Part shown: piece after piece, positions 1 to 13,280 of the stretch | Position numbering within the stretch: the stretch's first letter is position 1 | Layout of the letters: the number at the start of each line of letters is the position of its first letter | From: Strigamia acuminata | Lineage: Eukaryota; Arthropoda; Chilopoda; Geophilomorpha; Linotaeniidae | NCBI GenBank assembly: GCA_949358305.1 | Contig: OX442317.1 | Span: forward strand, 16,796,516 to 16,860,515 | Direction of reading: 5' to 3' | Length of the DNA: 64,000 nt | Made by a program: the position numbers and the translations under genes | Notes under the pieces: generated by a model | Databases searched by the model: none | Seen by the model: only the letters and a program-made list of their open reading frames with translations | Told to the model about the DNA's origin: nothing

Positions 1-670
1 AATTTCAGCTTTTTAGATATTTTTACATATTAAACTTTCATTTTTTGTGATTTATTAAAAGTTACAATGTTTTCATGAATTTTAGTGTCTATGATATTGA
101 TATTATCTTTATTCATTGCTATTTAAAGTTTTATTACTTCTCTGTGTCTTATTTCTTTAATTCTTGCTCATTTTGTGTGATTTTGGATGATTTTTAGTGC
201 ATTCGTCGATTTACAGATCACTTGCGTAAGACGCGTGACGTCATATTTCTTAATCTAGTTCGGTTGTGTTCAAACTTCTAACCTTTTGTTTGGACCTTAT
301 TCTTGTGTTATGGATAGGTTTTAGAATTGATTTAGACTAATTTGGGGGTGATCTGTCGATTGGTTTGCTTTATTTTTGTCCCGGAACGGTCGTTTTGTCG
401 TTTCGAGCGTTCGTTGTCGGTACGCACTTGTGCGCTGCTGACCGAGTTCATTCCGTTCGGCAAACGATTATTTTCAAGTGTTCTTTTAATAAATAGTGCT
501 TTTGTTGTAGGAAATTACATTTCCTAATGTTATTTTATTCAATACAGTGTGTATTCTTGATTTTATTCTTGTGTTGAAATTCAAATGTCGTGTTTTGCCG
601 CTCTAGCGGATTTGAAGTGGGCGCCATGTTGGATTTCCCCGCTAATTTCTTTATTTATCCATTTCATTTG
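1..670. other. AT-rich sequence without a recognisable gene
   Basis: No frame here looks like protein: the only open stretch (342-527) has no domain, no codon pattern and no splice context. I see no tandem repeat or RNA gene. Confidence 0.6.
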
Positions 671-1289
671 TCTTTTTGAAAATGAATAAACGCCCCGGCG
701 TTTATGCGAGGCAAGCCATAGTTTTTGTAGGTTCTTTCCTGATTAGGGTTACTTGTGACGTGCACGGGCGAGCTCGCCTGAGGACGCCAAAAAAAGCTCA
801 AAAACGCCCCAAAACGCCTGAAAATCGCGCAACTCGAAGCAAAAAATTACAGTTTGAATTCAAATCAAAACTAACCACAAATACATGCTACAATTAGGTA
901 AATTTTCAAATTTTTTATCAATAAATGATGACTTTCAAGAAGTATGACAACATTTGACAAAATTTAGACCAGTTGCATTTAAAAACTAAAATATTTTGTG
1001 TTTTACTTCAATTTTAAACCAAAAATGACGTCATTTTTTGTTTAAACCGGCGTTTATTTGAGGCAAGCACGCCGCTGAGAACGCCAAAAAATGCTCAAAA
1101 ACACTCCAAAAGGCCTGAAAATCGCGCAACTTGAGGCAAAAAATTAATTTTTCATCTTTGTTTCAACTTTTGTGACGTTTAAAATTGTGTTTTCAAGTTT
1201 TATGCCTCAAGTTGCATTGTCATCTGGCGTTTTGGGGCGTTTTGGGGCGTTCGCAGGCGTTTGCACGCGTTTTTTGGCGTTGTCACTCA

Positions 1290-1470
1290 CTCAAGTGGCC
1301 ATTTTTAGCCAATTTTCGAAGTAAAAATGGCCTTTTTTTTATTAAAATGGCCATTTTCAGCCATTTGTCATAGTAAAAATGGCCATTTTCAGCCATTTTT
1401 TATAGTAAAAATGGCCATTTTTCATCCAAAATGGCCGTTTTTCATCCAAAATGACCATTTTTATCATTGA
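1290..1470. repeat. Short minisatellite of AAAATGGCCATTTT-type units
   Basis: At least five imperfect copies of a roughly 35-45 bp unit, each containing the palindrome AAAATGGCCATTTT, lie in direct order. No coding function is evident. Confidence 0.7.
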
Positions 1471-2839
1471 CACGCTATAAAAATGTAACGTTTCAATGGC
1501 GTTTTGACGGAATTGGTAAGTTTTGAAATTTCCCGTGTCCCGTTATTGTGACTCCTCGTCCGGTTTCTCAGAACCGAAACCCTAATACAGGTGAATTAGT
1601 GACGCCTAATTTGTTTTAACAAATAAAGCAAACAACATCTCGCCTCACTTCCAGTCTTGAAAATTAGTAAACGCCCCGGCGTTTATTCGAGGCAAGCCGT
1701 TGTTTTTACAGTAATTTCCTGGTTAGGGTTATTTTTTTTTTAACTCTTGAAGAAATAAGTTTGTTTTTTTCTCGCCTGCACGCGCGAGCTCGCATGAGAA
1801 TGCTAAAAAATAAGCAAAAACGTTCTAAAACGCCCCAAAACGCTTCAAAATGCTCCAAAAAGCCTGAAAATCGTGCCACTCAAAGCAAAAAATTATGTTC
1901 GCATGTTTTTTGCCTCAAGTTGCACGGTTATCTGGCGTTTTGGTGCGTTCTTGGGGCGTTTTGGTGCGTTCTTGGGGCGTTTTCGGGCGTTTTTTCGGCG
2001 TTGTCACTCACTCCCGCACTTTGCTGTCTTGTTTATTACAATTTGGTTTAGCTGTTGTATTTATTTTTATTTGTTTTATGGTTATTTAATGTGTTTTTGT
2101 AGCATTCAAAATGTTTTGTTGCCTAATTTCTCGTTTTGGCGCCAACTGTTTGTTTGACAACGCCGTGTCAGAATTTAGGGATGATTCTGCTTTGGTTTCT
2201 AATTAAAAAAAAAATGTTGTTTTAATTTCAATTGTAACTGCTTATTATAACGTTATTATTAGTATTTTGTAAAGGTTCATTCTTTTTCCATGTTAATAAA
2301 AAATGAAGTAACTTTCGGTGAAAAAAAAAACAGTTAAATGCGGATCAAAATTAAACACACACGAGAAGTTTAATAAACGTCCCGGCGTTTATTCGAGGCA
2401 ATACGGTACATTTGTGAAACCCAACTTGGAACCCGAAAATAACGTGGGGCCGTCTGAACACCTGGATTTGAATTTTCGTCTACGCGCGCGCCGACGCATG
2501 GGGAATGCGGGGTGGGGTTCCTTCCCAGTGTTCCGAACGAGTCAATTTCACCCCGAAAATATCCCGAAATTGCTGATACATGCATTTCGAGCCAGAAATA
2601 TTGATCTTCATGTAAATTTTGATTGTTTAGCTTTTTTTTGAAATTTTACAAATTTTCCTCATCTCCTGCCTTCCTCGCTCATTTAACACCAAAATGGCCT
2701 GCATTGAGGATTTTTCCCATAATCCTTTTCACACGTATGGAGCGCAAACAGTCGCAATAAATGAAATCAGCGGAATTCGGCCTTGAGTTTGCGACGCCAT
2801 CTTGAATACGAGTAACAGCACAGTATGGTGTCAATTATT

Positions 2840-3070
2840 CGAACTGATCGTAAGGCATGGGACAAAAATTGATTAAAAACGAACAAACATGATTAAAAAT
2901 CAACAAAAATCGACTGAAATCGGACAATAATCAATTCAGAATGACAAATAACGATTAAAATTGGCAAAAATTGTCACAAATAGAGAAAAACCGATTAAAA
3001 ATCAGCAAGAAACCAATAGAAATTGATAAAATCAAATAAAAATTAACAAATATCCATTTTGTTTGCTTTT
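2840..3070. repeat. AT-rich repeat, inverted relative to 14560-14830
   Basis: A run of short GATTAAAAATCAACAAAAAT-like pieces. The same pieces appear in reverse complement at about 14560-14830, for example the block with GACAATAATCAATTCAGAAT. The two stretches therefore bracket the array/palindrome region in inverted orientation. Confidence 0.6.
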
Positions 3071-3684
3071 AAACAAATTAAGAACTTTGAAAACACACGA
3101 CAATTTTAAACAGTAAACACCGGGGTCAAATAAGCGCCGCTACTCGTTTAAACACCGGGGAGGTGTTAGTGAAGTGCCTCGAGTGGAGAAATTAATAAAC
3201 GCTCGAGGCACCACGGTAGGCTTATTAAACACAAAATATGAAACGCTCGATCTTCAACAGGCGCACACGCCCGAGAACACCTCGGCATGCCTCAGCACTC
3301 TCCAAGAAACGAGAAAAACCAAGGCAAAAAAAAAAAAATACACCAAAATTAGGACTAAAATCAAACACACATGGGGCCCGGAAGATTGATAACATCCCGG
3401 CATATATTCAAGGCAGTACGCCATGTTTTTTCCACCATTTTGTAAGTTTATTTCAATATTCATAAAGTTTATTGCTTTTTGTATCATTAGTAGTATTCCC
3501 TTGTGTGATGTGGTTTTATAAATATCACACACAACTGCTTCTGCTGTTTTCTTCACGTTTATGCTTCGTGTATGCATGTGAAGCCCTCGCACATCTTTTG
3601 AGCACCTGTACACATTTGGACACGCTCAAGGTGCTACATCGCGCGCTCAAACGCACTAGATCGCGCGCGCAAACGCGCTACATC

Positions 3685-4092
3685 ACGCATATTAGGGATA
3701 AGAACGGACCGGGATAGGGACTGGACTGGTAATGTTTGCCCTATGCGGATACGGGACGGGACGGGATTACAGTTGCTAAATTCGTACTGCGAGGCGGAGA
3801 CAATTTTCTAATTCCAGTTGTTATTTATCACTATTAAGCCTAATATTGAGCCTGATAATGCTAAAATAAAGTAAATAAACAACAACAACAAACTCATTAT
3901 TAAAAGTAAATTACACTGTATGACCAAAATATTGTTGTTTCTTTACTTTATTTTAGCATTATTAGGCCTAATATTAGGCTTAATACTGATTTATTTCAAT
4001 TATGCAATCATACGCGCGTATTACGCTAACGTAATGGACCCGGGACGGGTCGGGACCCGAAAATTGGTCCCGTTCTCATCCCTAACGCATAT
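3685..4092. mobile_element. hAT-type MITE with 8-bp target duplication
   Basis: The element spans 3693-4084 (392 bp) and is flanked by the identical octamer ACGCATAT at 3685-3692 and 4085-4092. Its ends are inverted repeats, TAGGGATAAGAACGG on the left and CCGTTCTCATCCCTA on the right, with one mismatch. An 8-bp duplication together with TAGGGAT-type ends is the usual hAT signature. The interior is a second, AT-rich dyad around 3840-4000 (TAAGCCTAATATT against AATATTAGGCTTA), so almost the whole element can fold back. There is no transposase, so it would depend on an enzyme encoded elsewhere. Confidence 0.85.
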
Positions 4093-4309
4093 ATATCGCA
4101 GACATATCGCGCCCACGACAAAGCACAAACCCATGGCAGTCACCAAAGAATATTTACGCCGCTTCCACGCACGTTTTATTTTCTCACAGGCCTCTACACA
4201 TTTAACTTGCGCGCGCACTTGCTACGTGCTCGTGTGGTCACAATAAATACCTAATTTTCATTAAAATAACGAATGAACGAAATCACTTCAACCACACTTG
4301 CTACGGTCG

Positions 4310-7300
4310 ACGCATCGACGGCGATTCGCATGCGTTACCCCAAATACCGATAAAAAATCGCAGAAAACACTAATCCCGACCCAAAAACCGCCAAAATTAC
4401 CCTCAAAACACGCCAACAACCTTCCACCACTTAAATTACACCGGAAAAAAACAATTTCAAACCGAAAAATCAACAAAAAAGGCCAAAAAAATATTGCAAA
4501 CAAAGAGAAAAGATCAATTATCGAGGCAAATCCCCACCACAAAACAACGCATCGCCGGTATACACTTAAGCGTACAGTGCACAACACTACTGTTTATTTT
4601 CAATGATCCAATAAATAAAATTTGAAACAAAGTTGAGTGGAATTGTACGTTTCTTGTATATTAAAGTTTTTATTTTGTTTGTTTACACCTAATTTTTTTT
4701 TTCCATCATAGAATGGCGACTCGATACTTTTGTAGCTCGAATTCACTTCGTAAACGTGGTCGGTGTTCATCACGCGTCAATGCGCTCGTGCAATAGTATA
4801 GGCGCGCATACGATTTGATGCGCGCAAAACTTGCAAAACTTGCACGGAATTTGGGCAATTTTTGACAAATTTCAGCAGATTTTTGCCTGTATTTGACAAA
4901 TTTCAGAAGATTTTTTGCCTATATTTGACAAATTTCAGAAGATTTCCTCAATCCTCAAACATTTGCTGAAATTTCTCATAAAATTTCTAAAATTAATTGA
5001 AATTTGTCTGAAATTTGTCTGGAATTTGTCAAATATTGTCAAAAATCCGTGGAAATTTGTCAAATACTGGCAAAAATCCATGTAAATTTGTCAAAAATTG
5101 CCATAATTCGGTGCAAATTGTGTTAGATATTGGAAAAATTTATTTTAACGCTTCCAACGCGCCAGTAAATCGCGCGTGCACACGCATGGATTTTTCGTCA
5201 TAGTTGGATGCGCGCAAACCTCACGTAACTTGCGCCAAAATTTGGCAATTTTTGACAAATTTCAGCAGATTTTTGCCAGTATTTGACAAATTTCCACTGA
5301 TTTTTGACAATATTTGACCCAACAACTGCGCCACGTTCCAGGCGCCGGTTTAGGCATTTTAGACCCGTTTTAGACCGTTTTAGATGGCGAAAACGTTCTC
5401 TCCATCATTTTCTACCCCTGGGTGAGGTTTTCAGCGTTCATGATTGATGAAAAAGCTGTTTTCTAACTAGCTGTCCCATTGCTAGTTTTGGCGTCAGGTT
5501 TTAGCAACCTTCCGATCCGACTCTGTCGTCTGCACGACCTCCAAGACTGTTTTAGGGTTAATTTGAGTCAAATAATTCATTCTGGGGGTTGTTTTGGGTT
5601 TTTTACAAGTGTGTTTTTGTAGTTTTTATTGGTTTCAAACATTGTCAATTCTTTATACAAGTGTAACTTTCATTTCTCTGTATTTTGAGAACTTTGCATT
5701 GCAGCAAAGTTCATTTCTTGCCCCTTAATTATTGTGTAATTGTTGGTTTTCAAGCCCGTTTTTTAACAATAACTTTATTTGAAGTGCCTATTGTTTCAGG
5801 CACGTGCTTCCACGTGCCTTTTATTGTTGAGCAATTTCTTGGGCAGTTGCGCTCCTGTTGCTAGCATTGCCGCGCGTTCTCCGCGCGCGTACTCGCGTTT
5901 CGCATCACACACATTCGGATTCGATGGCCTATCGCGGCGGCACATTGTGTGGCATAGCGCGGCACGTTGCAATTGCTAATGCTACGGTCGACGGCGATTC
6001 GCATGCGCTATCCGCTGCATCAAACCCCAAATACCGAAAAAAAATCGCAGAAAACACTAATCCCGACCCAAAAACCGCCAAAATTACCCTCAACACACGC
6101 CAACAACCTTCCACCACTTAAATTACACCGGAAAAAAACAATTTCAAACCGAAAAATCAACAAAAAAGGCCAAAAAAATATTGCAAACAAAGAGAAAAGA
6201 TCAATTATCGAGGCAAATCCCCACCACAAAACAACGCATCGCCGGTATACACTTAAGCGTACAGTGCACAACACTACTGTTTATTTTCAATAATCCAATA
6301 AATAAAATTTGAAACAAAGTTGAGTGGAATTGTACGTTTCTTGTATATTAAAGTTTTTATTTTGTTTGTTTACACTTAATTTTTTTTTCCATCATAGAAT
6401 GGCGACTCGATACTTTTGTAGCTCGAATTCACTTCGTAAACGTGGTCGGTGTTCATCACGCGTCAATGCGCTCGTGCAATAGTATAGGCGCGCATACGAT
6501 TTGATGCGCGCAAAACTTGCAAAACTTGCACGGAATTTGGGCAATTTTTGACAAATTTCAGCAGATTTTTGCCTGTATTTGACAAATTTCAGAAGATTTT
6601 TTGCCTATATTTGACAAATTTCAGAAGATTTCCTCAATCCTCAAACATTTGCTGAAATTTCTCATAAAATTTCTAAAATTAATTGAAATTTGTCTGAAAT
6701 TTGTCTGGAATTTGTCAAATATTGTCAAAAATCCGTGGAAATTTGTCAAATACTGGCAAAAATCCATGTAAATTTGTCAAAAATTGCCATAATTCGGTGC
6801 AAATTGTGTTAGATATTGGAAAAATTTATTTTAACGCTTCCAACGCGCCAGTAAATCGCGCGTGCACACGCATGGATTTTTCGTCATAGTTGGATGCGCG
6901 CAAACCTCACGTAACTTGCGCCAAAATTTGGCAATTTTTGACAAATTTCAGCAGATTTTTGCCAGTATTTGACAAATTTCCACTGATTTTTGACAATATT
7001 TGACCCAACAACTGCGCCACGTTCCAGGCGCCGGTTTAGGCATTTTAGACCCGTTTTAGACCGTTTTAGATGGCGAAAACGTTCTCTCCATCATTTTCTA
7101 CCCCTGGGTGAGGTTTTCAGCGTTCATGATTGATGAAAAAGCTGTTTTCTAACTAGCTGTCCCATTGCTAGTTTTGGCGTCAGGTTTTAGCAACCTTCCG
7201 ATCCGACTCTGTCGTCTGCACGACCTCCAAGACTGTTTTAGGGTTAATTTGAGTCAAATAATTCATTCTGGGGGTTGTTTTGGGTTTTTTACAAGTGTGT

Positions 7301-10300
7301 TTTTGTAGTTTTTATTGGTTTCAAACATTGTCAATTCTTTATACAAGTGTAACTTTCATTTCTCTGTATTTTGAGAACTTTGCATTGCAGCAAAGTTCAT
7401 TTCTTGCCCCTTAATTATTGTGTAATTGTTGGTTTTCAAGCCCGTTTTTTAACAATAACTTTATTTGAAGTGCCTATTGTTTCAGGCACGTGCTTCCACG
7501 TGCCTTTTATTGTTGAGCAATTTCTTGGGCAGTTGCGCTCCTGTTGCTAGCATTGCCGCGCGTTCTCCGCGCGCGTACTCGCGTTTCGCATCACACACAT
7601 TCGGATTCGATGGCCTATCGCGGCGGCACATTGTGTGGCATAGCGCGGCACGTTGCAATTGCTAATGCTACGGTCGACGGCGATTCGCATGCGCTATCCG
7701 CTGCATCAAACCCCAAATACCGAAAAAAAATCGCAGAAAACACTAATCCCGACCCAAAAACCGCCAAAATTACCCTCAACACACGCCAACAACCTTCCAC
7801 CACTTAAATTACACCGGAAAAAAACAATTTCAAACCGAAAAATCAACAAAAAAGGCCAAAAAAATATTGCAAACAAAGAGAAAAGATCAATTATCGAGGC
7901 AAATCCCCACCACAAAACAACGCATCGCCGGTATACACTTAAGCGTACAGTGCACAACACTACTGTTTATTTTCAATAATCCAATAAATAAAATTTGAAA
8001 CAAAGTTGAGTGGAATTGTACGTTTCTTGTATATTAAAGTTTTTATTTTGTTTGTTTACACTTAATTTTTTTTTCCATCATAGAATGGCGACTCGATACT
8101 TTTGTAGCTCGAATTCACTTCGTAAACGTGGTCGGTGTTCATCACGCGTCAATGCGCTCGTGCAATAGTATAGGCGCGCATACGATTTGATGCGCGCAAA
8201 ACTTGCAAAACTTGCACGGAATTTGGGCAATTTTTGACAAATTTCAGCAGATTTTTGCCTGTATTTGACAAATTTCAGAAGATTTTTTGCCTATATTTGA
8301 CAAATTTCAGAAGATTTCCTCAATCCTCAAACATTTGCTGAAATTTCTCATAAAATTTCTAAAATTAATTGAAATTTGTCTGAAATTTGTCTGGAATTTG
8401 TCAAATATTGTCAAAAATCCGTGGAAATTTGTCAAATACTGGCAAAAATCCATGTAAATTTGTCAAAAATTGCCATAATTCGGTGCAAATTGTGTTAGAT
8501 ATTGGAAAAATTTATTTTAACGCTTCCAACGCGCCAGTAAATCGCGCGTGCACACGCATGGATTTTTCGTCATAGTTGGATGCGCGCAAACCTCACGTAA
8601 CTTGCGCCAAAATTTGGCAATTTTTGACAAATTTCAGCAGATTTTTGCCAGTATTTGACAAATTTCCACTGATTTTTGACAATATTTGACCCAACAACTG
8701 CGCCACGTTCCAGGCGCCGGTTTAGGCATTTTAGACCCGTTTTAGACCGTTTTAGATGGCGAAAACGTTCTCTCCATCATTTTCTACCCCTGGGTGAGGT
8801 TTTCAGCGTTCATGATTGATGAAAAAGCTGTTTTCTAACTAGCTGTCCCATTGCTAGTTTTGGCGTCAGGTTTTAGCAACCTTCCGATCCGACTCTGTCG
8901 TCTGCACGACCTCCAAGACTGTTTTAGGGTTAATTTGAGTCAAATAATTCATTCTGGGGGTTGTTTTGGGTTTTTTACAAGTGTGTTTTTGTAGTTTTTA
9001 TTGGTTTCAAACATTGTCAATTCTTTATACAAGTGTAACTTTCATTTCTCTGTATTTTGAGAACTTTGCATTGCAGCAAAGTTCATTTCTTGCCCCTTAA
9101 TTATTGTGTAATTGTTGGTTTTCAAGCCCGTTTTTTAACAATAACTTTATTTGAAGTGCCTATTGTTTCAGGCACGTGCTTCCACGTGCCTTTTATTGTT
9201 GAGCAATTTCTTGGGCAGTTGCGCTCCTGTTGCTAGCATTGCCGCGCGTTCTCCGCGCGCGTACTCGCGTTTCGCATCACACACATTCGGATTCGATGGC
9301 CTATCGCGGCGGCACATTGTGTGGCATAGCGCGGCACGTTGCAATTGCTAATGCTACGGTCGACGGCGATTCGCATGCGCTATCCGCTGCATCAAACCCC
9401 AAATACCGAAAAAAAATCGCAGAAAACACTAATCCCGACCCAAAAACCGCCAAAATTACCCTCAACACACGCCAACAACCTTCCACCACTTAAATTACAC
9501 CGGAAAAAAACAATTTCAAACCGAAAAATCAACAAAAAAGGCCAAAAAAATATTGCAAACAAAGAGAAAAGATCAATTATCGAGGCAAATCCCCACCACA
9601 AAACAACGCATCGCCGGTATACACTTAAGCGTACAGTGCACAACACTACTGTTTATTTTCAATAATCCAATAAATAAAATTTGAAACAAAGTTGAGTGGA
9701 ATTGTACGTTTCTTGTATATTAAAGTTTTTATTTTGTTTGTTTACACTTAATTTTTTTTTCCATCATAGAATGGCGACTCGATACTTTTGTAGCTCGAAT
9801 TCACTTCGTAAACGTGGTCGGTGTTCATCACGCGTCAATGCGCTCGTGCAATAGTATAGGCGCGCATACGATTTGATGCGCGCAAAACTTGCAAAACTTG
9901 CACGGAATTTGGGCAATTTTTGACAAATTTCAGCAGATTTTTGCCTGTATTTGACAAATTTCAGAAGATTTTTTGCCTATATTTGACAAATTTCAGAAGA
10001 TTTCCTCAATCCTCAAACATTTGCTGAAATTTCTCATAAAATTTCTAAAATTAATTGAAATTTGTCTGAAATTTGTCTGGAATTTGTCAAATATTGTCAA
10101 AAATCCGTGGAAATTTGTCAAATACTGGCAAAAATCCATGTAAATTTGTCAAAAATTGCCATAATTCGGTGCAAATTGTGTTAGATATTGGAAAAATTTA
10201 TTTTAACGCTTCCAACGCGCCAGTAAATCGCGCGTGCACACGCATGGATTTTTCGTCATAGTTGGATGCGCGCAAACCTCACGTAACTTGCGCCAAAATT

Positions 10301-11037
10301 TGGCAATTTTTGACAAATTTCAGCAGATTTTTGCCAGTATTTGACAAATTTCCACTGATTTTTGACAATATTTGACCCAACAACTGCGCCACGTTCCAGG
10401 CGCCGGTTTAGGCATTTTAGACCCGTTTTAGACCGTTTTAGATGGCGAAAACGTTCTCTCCATCATTTTCTACCCCTGGGTGAGGTTTTCAGCGTTCATG
10501 ATTGATGAAAAAGCTGTTTTCTAACTAGCTGTCCCATTGCTAGTTTTGGCGTCAGGTTTTAGCAACCTTCCGATCCGACTCTGTCGTCTGCACGACCTCC
10601 AAGACTGTTTTAGGGTTAATTTGAGTCAAATAATTCATTCTGGGGGTTGTTTTGGGTTTTTTACAAGTGTGTTTTTGTAGTTTTTATTGGTTTCAAACAT
10701 TGTCAATTCTTTATACAAGTGTAACTTTCATTTCTCTGTATTTTGAGAACTTTGCATTGCAGCAAAGTTCATTTCTTGCCCCTTAATTATTGTGTAATTG
10801 TTGGTTTTCAAGCCCGTTTTTTAACAATAACTTTATTTGAAGTGCCTATTGTTTCAGGCACGTGCTTCCACGTGCCTTTTATTGTTGAGCAATTTCTTGG
10901 GCAGTTGCGCTCCTGTTGCTAGCATTGCTGCGCGTTCTCCGCGCGCGTACTCGCGCGTTTCGCATCACACACATTCGGGTTCAATGGCCTATCGCGGCGG
11001 CACATTGTGTGGCATAGCGCGGCACGTTGCAATTACG
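4310..11037. repeat. Tandem array of four ~1.69-kb units
   Basis: Four direct copies start near 4310, 5981, 7667 and 9353. Spacing is exactly 1686 bp between copies 2, 3 and 4. Copy 1 is about 15 bp shorter at its start and slightly diverged. Copies 2-4 look almost identical by eye, which points to recent expansion or homogenisation. Each unit holds a purine-rich block, several TTTGACAAATTTCAG pieces and a small hairpin (AGGCACGTG/CACGTGCCT). Open stretches recur in each copy but have no domain and occur in several overlapping frames, so I treat the unit as non-coding. The last copy diverges near 10940 and runs straight into the palindrome. Confidence 0.93.
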
Positions 11038-11040
11038 TGA

Positions 11041-13280
11041 CGTGGCACGTTGCTGTTACGTGACGCGATAGCCAGTATTTAAGCAGGGGATTCCATCATC
11101 GTTTACACAAATGCGCATTGCAACGTGGAGGCGCATTCGAGTCCTTTTCCCAAGCGTTGAAAAAGGACAAAACTCGTATTCGATTCGAAAGCGAATCGAA
11201 TACGATTTTTGTCCTTTTTCAACGCAAAATTGTATTCGACTCGTTTTCGAGTCGAATACGAGTTTTGCCCTTCTTCAACGCGAAATCGTATTCGACTCGT
11301 TTTCGAGTCGAATACGAGTTTTGCCCTTCTTCAACGCGAAATCGTATTCGACTCGTTTTCGAGTCGAATACGAGTTTTGCCCTTCTTCAACGCGAAATTG
11401 TATTCGACTCGTTTTCGAGTCGAATACGAGTTTTGCCCTTCTTCAACGCGAAATCGTATTCGACTCGTTTTCGAGTCGAATACGAGTTTTGCCCTTCTTC
11501 AACGCGAAATCGTATTCGACTCGTTTTCGAGTCGAATACGAGTTTTGCCCTTCTTCAACGCGAAATCGTATTCGACTCGTTTTCGAGTCGAATACGAGTT
11601 TTGCCCTTCTTCAACGCGAAATCGTATTCGACTCGTTTTCGAGTCGAATACGAGATAGTCGATGACCCGTTCCCGGACTTTGACTCGTACGACTCGTATT
11701 CGAGATGTATTCGAGATGTATTCGAATCGTATTCGAGTCGTATTCGAGATGGTCGATGATTTCCACTCGCTCGTATACGCGTTGTATACGAGCTCGTATT
11801 TTGATCGTAATCGTAAACGAATCGTTTACAAGTCGTATACAAGTTGTATACGACGTGTATACACCTCGTATACGAACGAAGTTTGGAAAATCCACCGGAT
11901 ACTTACTACGACATGAAAACACATAGTAGTCACATACGTCTTATTTGGAAATTGTGTTTTCACAAACTTCGTTCGTATACGAGGTGTATACACGTCGTAT
12001 ACAACTTGTATACGACTTGTAAACGTTTCGTTTACGATTACGATCAAAATACGAGCTCGTATACAACGCGTATACGAGTCGAATACGAATCGAATTCGAG
12101 TCGTATTCGAGATGGTCGATGATTTCCACTCGCTCGTATACGCGTTGTATACGAGCTCGTATTTTGATCGTAATCGTAAACGAATCGTTTACAAGTCGTA
12201 TACAAGTTGTATACGACGTGTATACACCTCGTATACGAACGAAGTTTGGAAAATCCACCGGATACTTACTACGACATGAAAACACATAGTAGTCACATAC
12301 GTCTTATTTGGAAATTGTGTTTTCACAAACTTCGTTCGTATACGAGGTGTATACACGTCGTATACAACTTGTATACGACTTGTAAACGATTCGTTTACGA
12401 TTACGATCAAAATACGAGCTCGTATACAACGCGTATACGAGCGAGTGGAAATCATCGACCATCTCGAATACGACTCGAATACGATTCGAATACATCTCGA
12501 ATACATCTCGAATACGAGTCGTACGAGTCAAAGTCCGGGAACGGGTCATCGACTATCTCGTATTCGACTCGAAAACGAGTCGAATACGATTTCGCGTTGA
12601 AGAAGGGCAAAACTCGTATTCGACTCGAAAACGAGTCGAATACGATTTCGCGTTGAAGAAGGGCAAAACTCGTATTCGACTCGAAAACGAGTCGAATACG
12701 ATTTCGCGTTGAAGAAGGGCAAAACTCGTATTCGACTCGAAAACGAGTCGAATACGATTTCGCGTTGAAGAAGGGCAAAACTCGTATTCGACTCGAAAAC
12801 GAGTCGAATACGATTTCGCGTTGAAGAAGGGCAAAACTCGTATTCGACTCGAAAACGAGTCGAATACGATTTCGCGTTGAAGAAGGGCAAAACTCGTATT
12901 CGACTCGAAAACGAGTCGAATACGATTTCGCGTTGAAGAAGGGCAAAACTCGTATTCGACTCGAAAACGAGTCGAATACGATTTCGCGTTGAAGAAGGGC
13001 AAAACTCGTATTCGACTCGAAAACGAGTCGAATACGATTTCGCGTTGAAGAAGGGCAAAACTCGTATTCGACTCGAAAACGAGTCGAATACAATTTTGCG
13101 TTGAAAAAGGACAAAAATCGTATTCGATTCGCTTTCGAATCGAATACGAGTTTTGTCCTTTTTCAACGCTTGGGAAAAGGACTCGAATGCGCCTCCACGT
13201 TGCAATGCGCATTTGTGTAAACGATGATGGAATCCCCTGCTTAAATACTGGCTATCGCGTCACGTAACAGCAACGTGCCA
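11041..13280. repeat. Giant palindrome 1: arms of 56-bp hairpin repeats
   Basis: The left arm (11041-11655) and right arm (12553-13280) are reverse complements. The arms are direct repeats of a 56-bp unit containing GTATTCGACTCG-TTTT-CGAGTCGAATAC, a perfect 12-bp stem with a 4-nt loop. The right arm has about two more units than the left: the dyad sums differ by 113 bp between the outer and inner ends of the arrays. The centre (about 11750-12480) holds a 200-bp block alternating in orientation four times. Long inverted arms built of short direct repeats resemble Drosophila foldback elements, but no transposase is present and the class assignment is inference. Confidence 0.9.

Larger units (their letters stand above)
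685..3420. repeat. Dispersed palindromic motif AAACGCCCCGGCGTTT and related hairpins
   Basis: A motif of about 33 bp with the dyad AAACGCC/GGCGTTT followed by ATTCGAGGCAAGCC occurs near 685-715 and 1667-1699. Degraded copies lie at 1042-1069, 2371-2403 and 3386-3420. After the first three copies comes a block rich in CGCCCCAAAACGCC. In two cases (about 1064-1280 and 1770-2010) an inverted GGCGTTTTGGGGCGTT block follows, so the segment can fold as a hairpin. This looks like a small degenerate repeat family; no coding potential is visible. Confidence 0.6.

Noticed and set aside
4310-11037. CRISPR array or bacterial repeat locus
   Set aside because: Units are 1.69 kb with no spacers, and the window is clearly eukaryotic.
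5779-11040. Short frames recurring in each 1.69-kb unit
   Set aside because: Identity between copies is equal in coding and non-coding positions, so persistence reflects recent duplication only.
11111-13212. Long frames (150-220 codons) through the 56-bp repeats
   Set aside because: The repeat has no stop in several frames on both strands; the products are pure repeats of the DNA unit.
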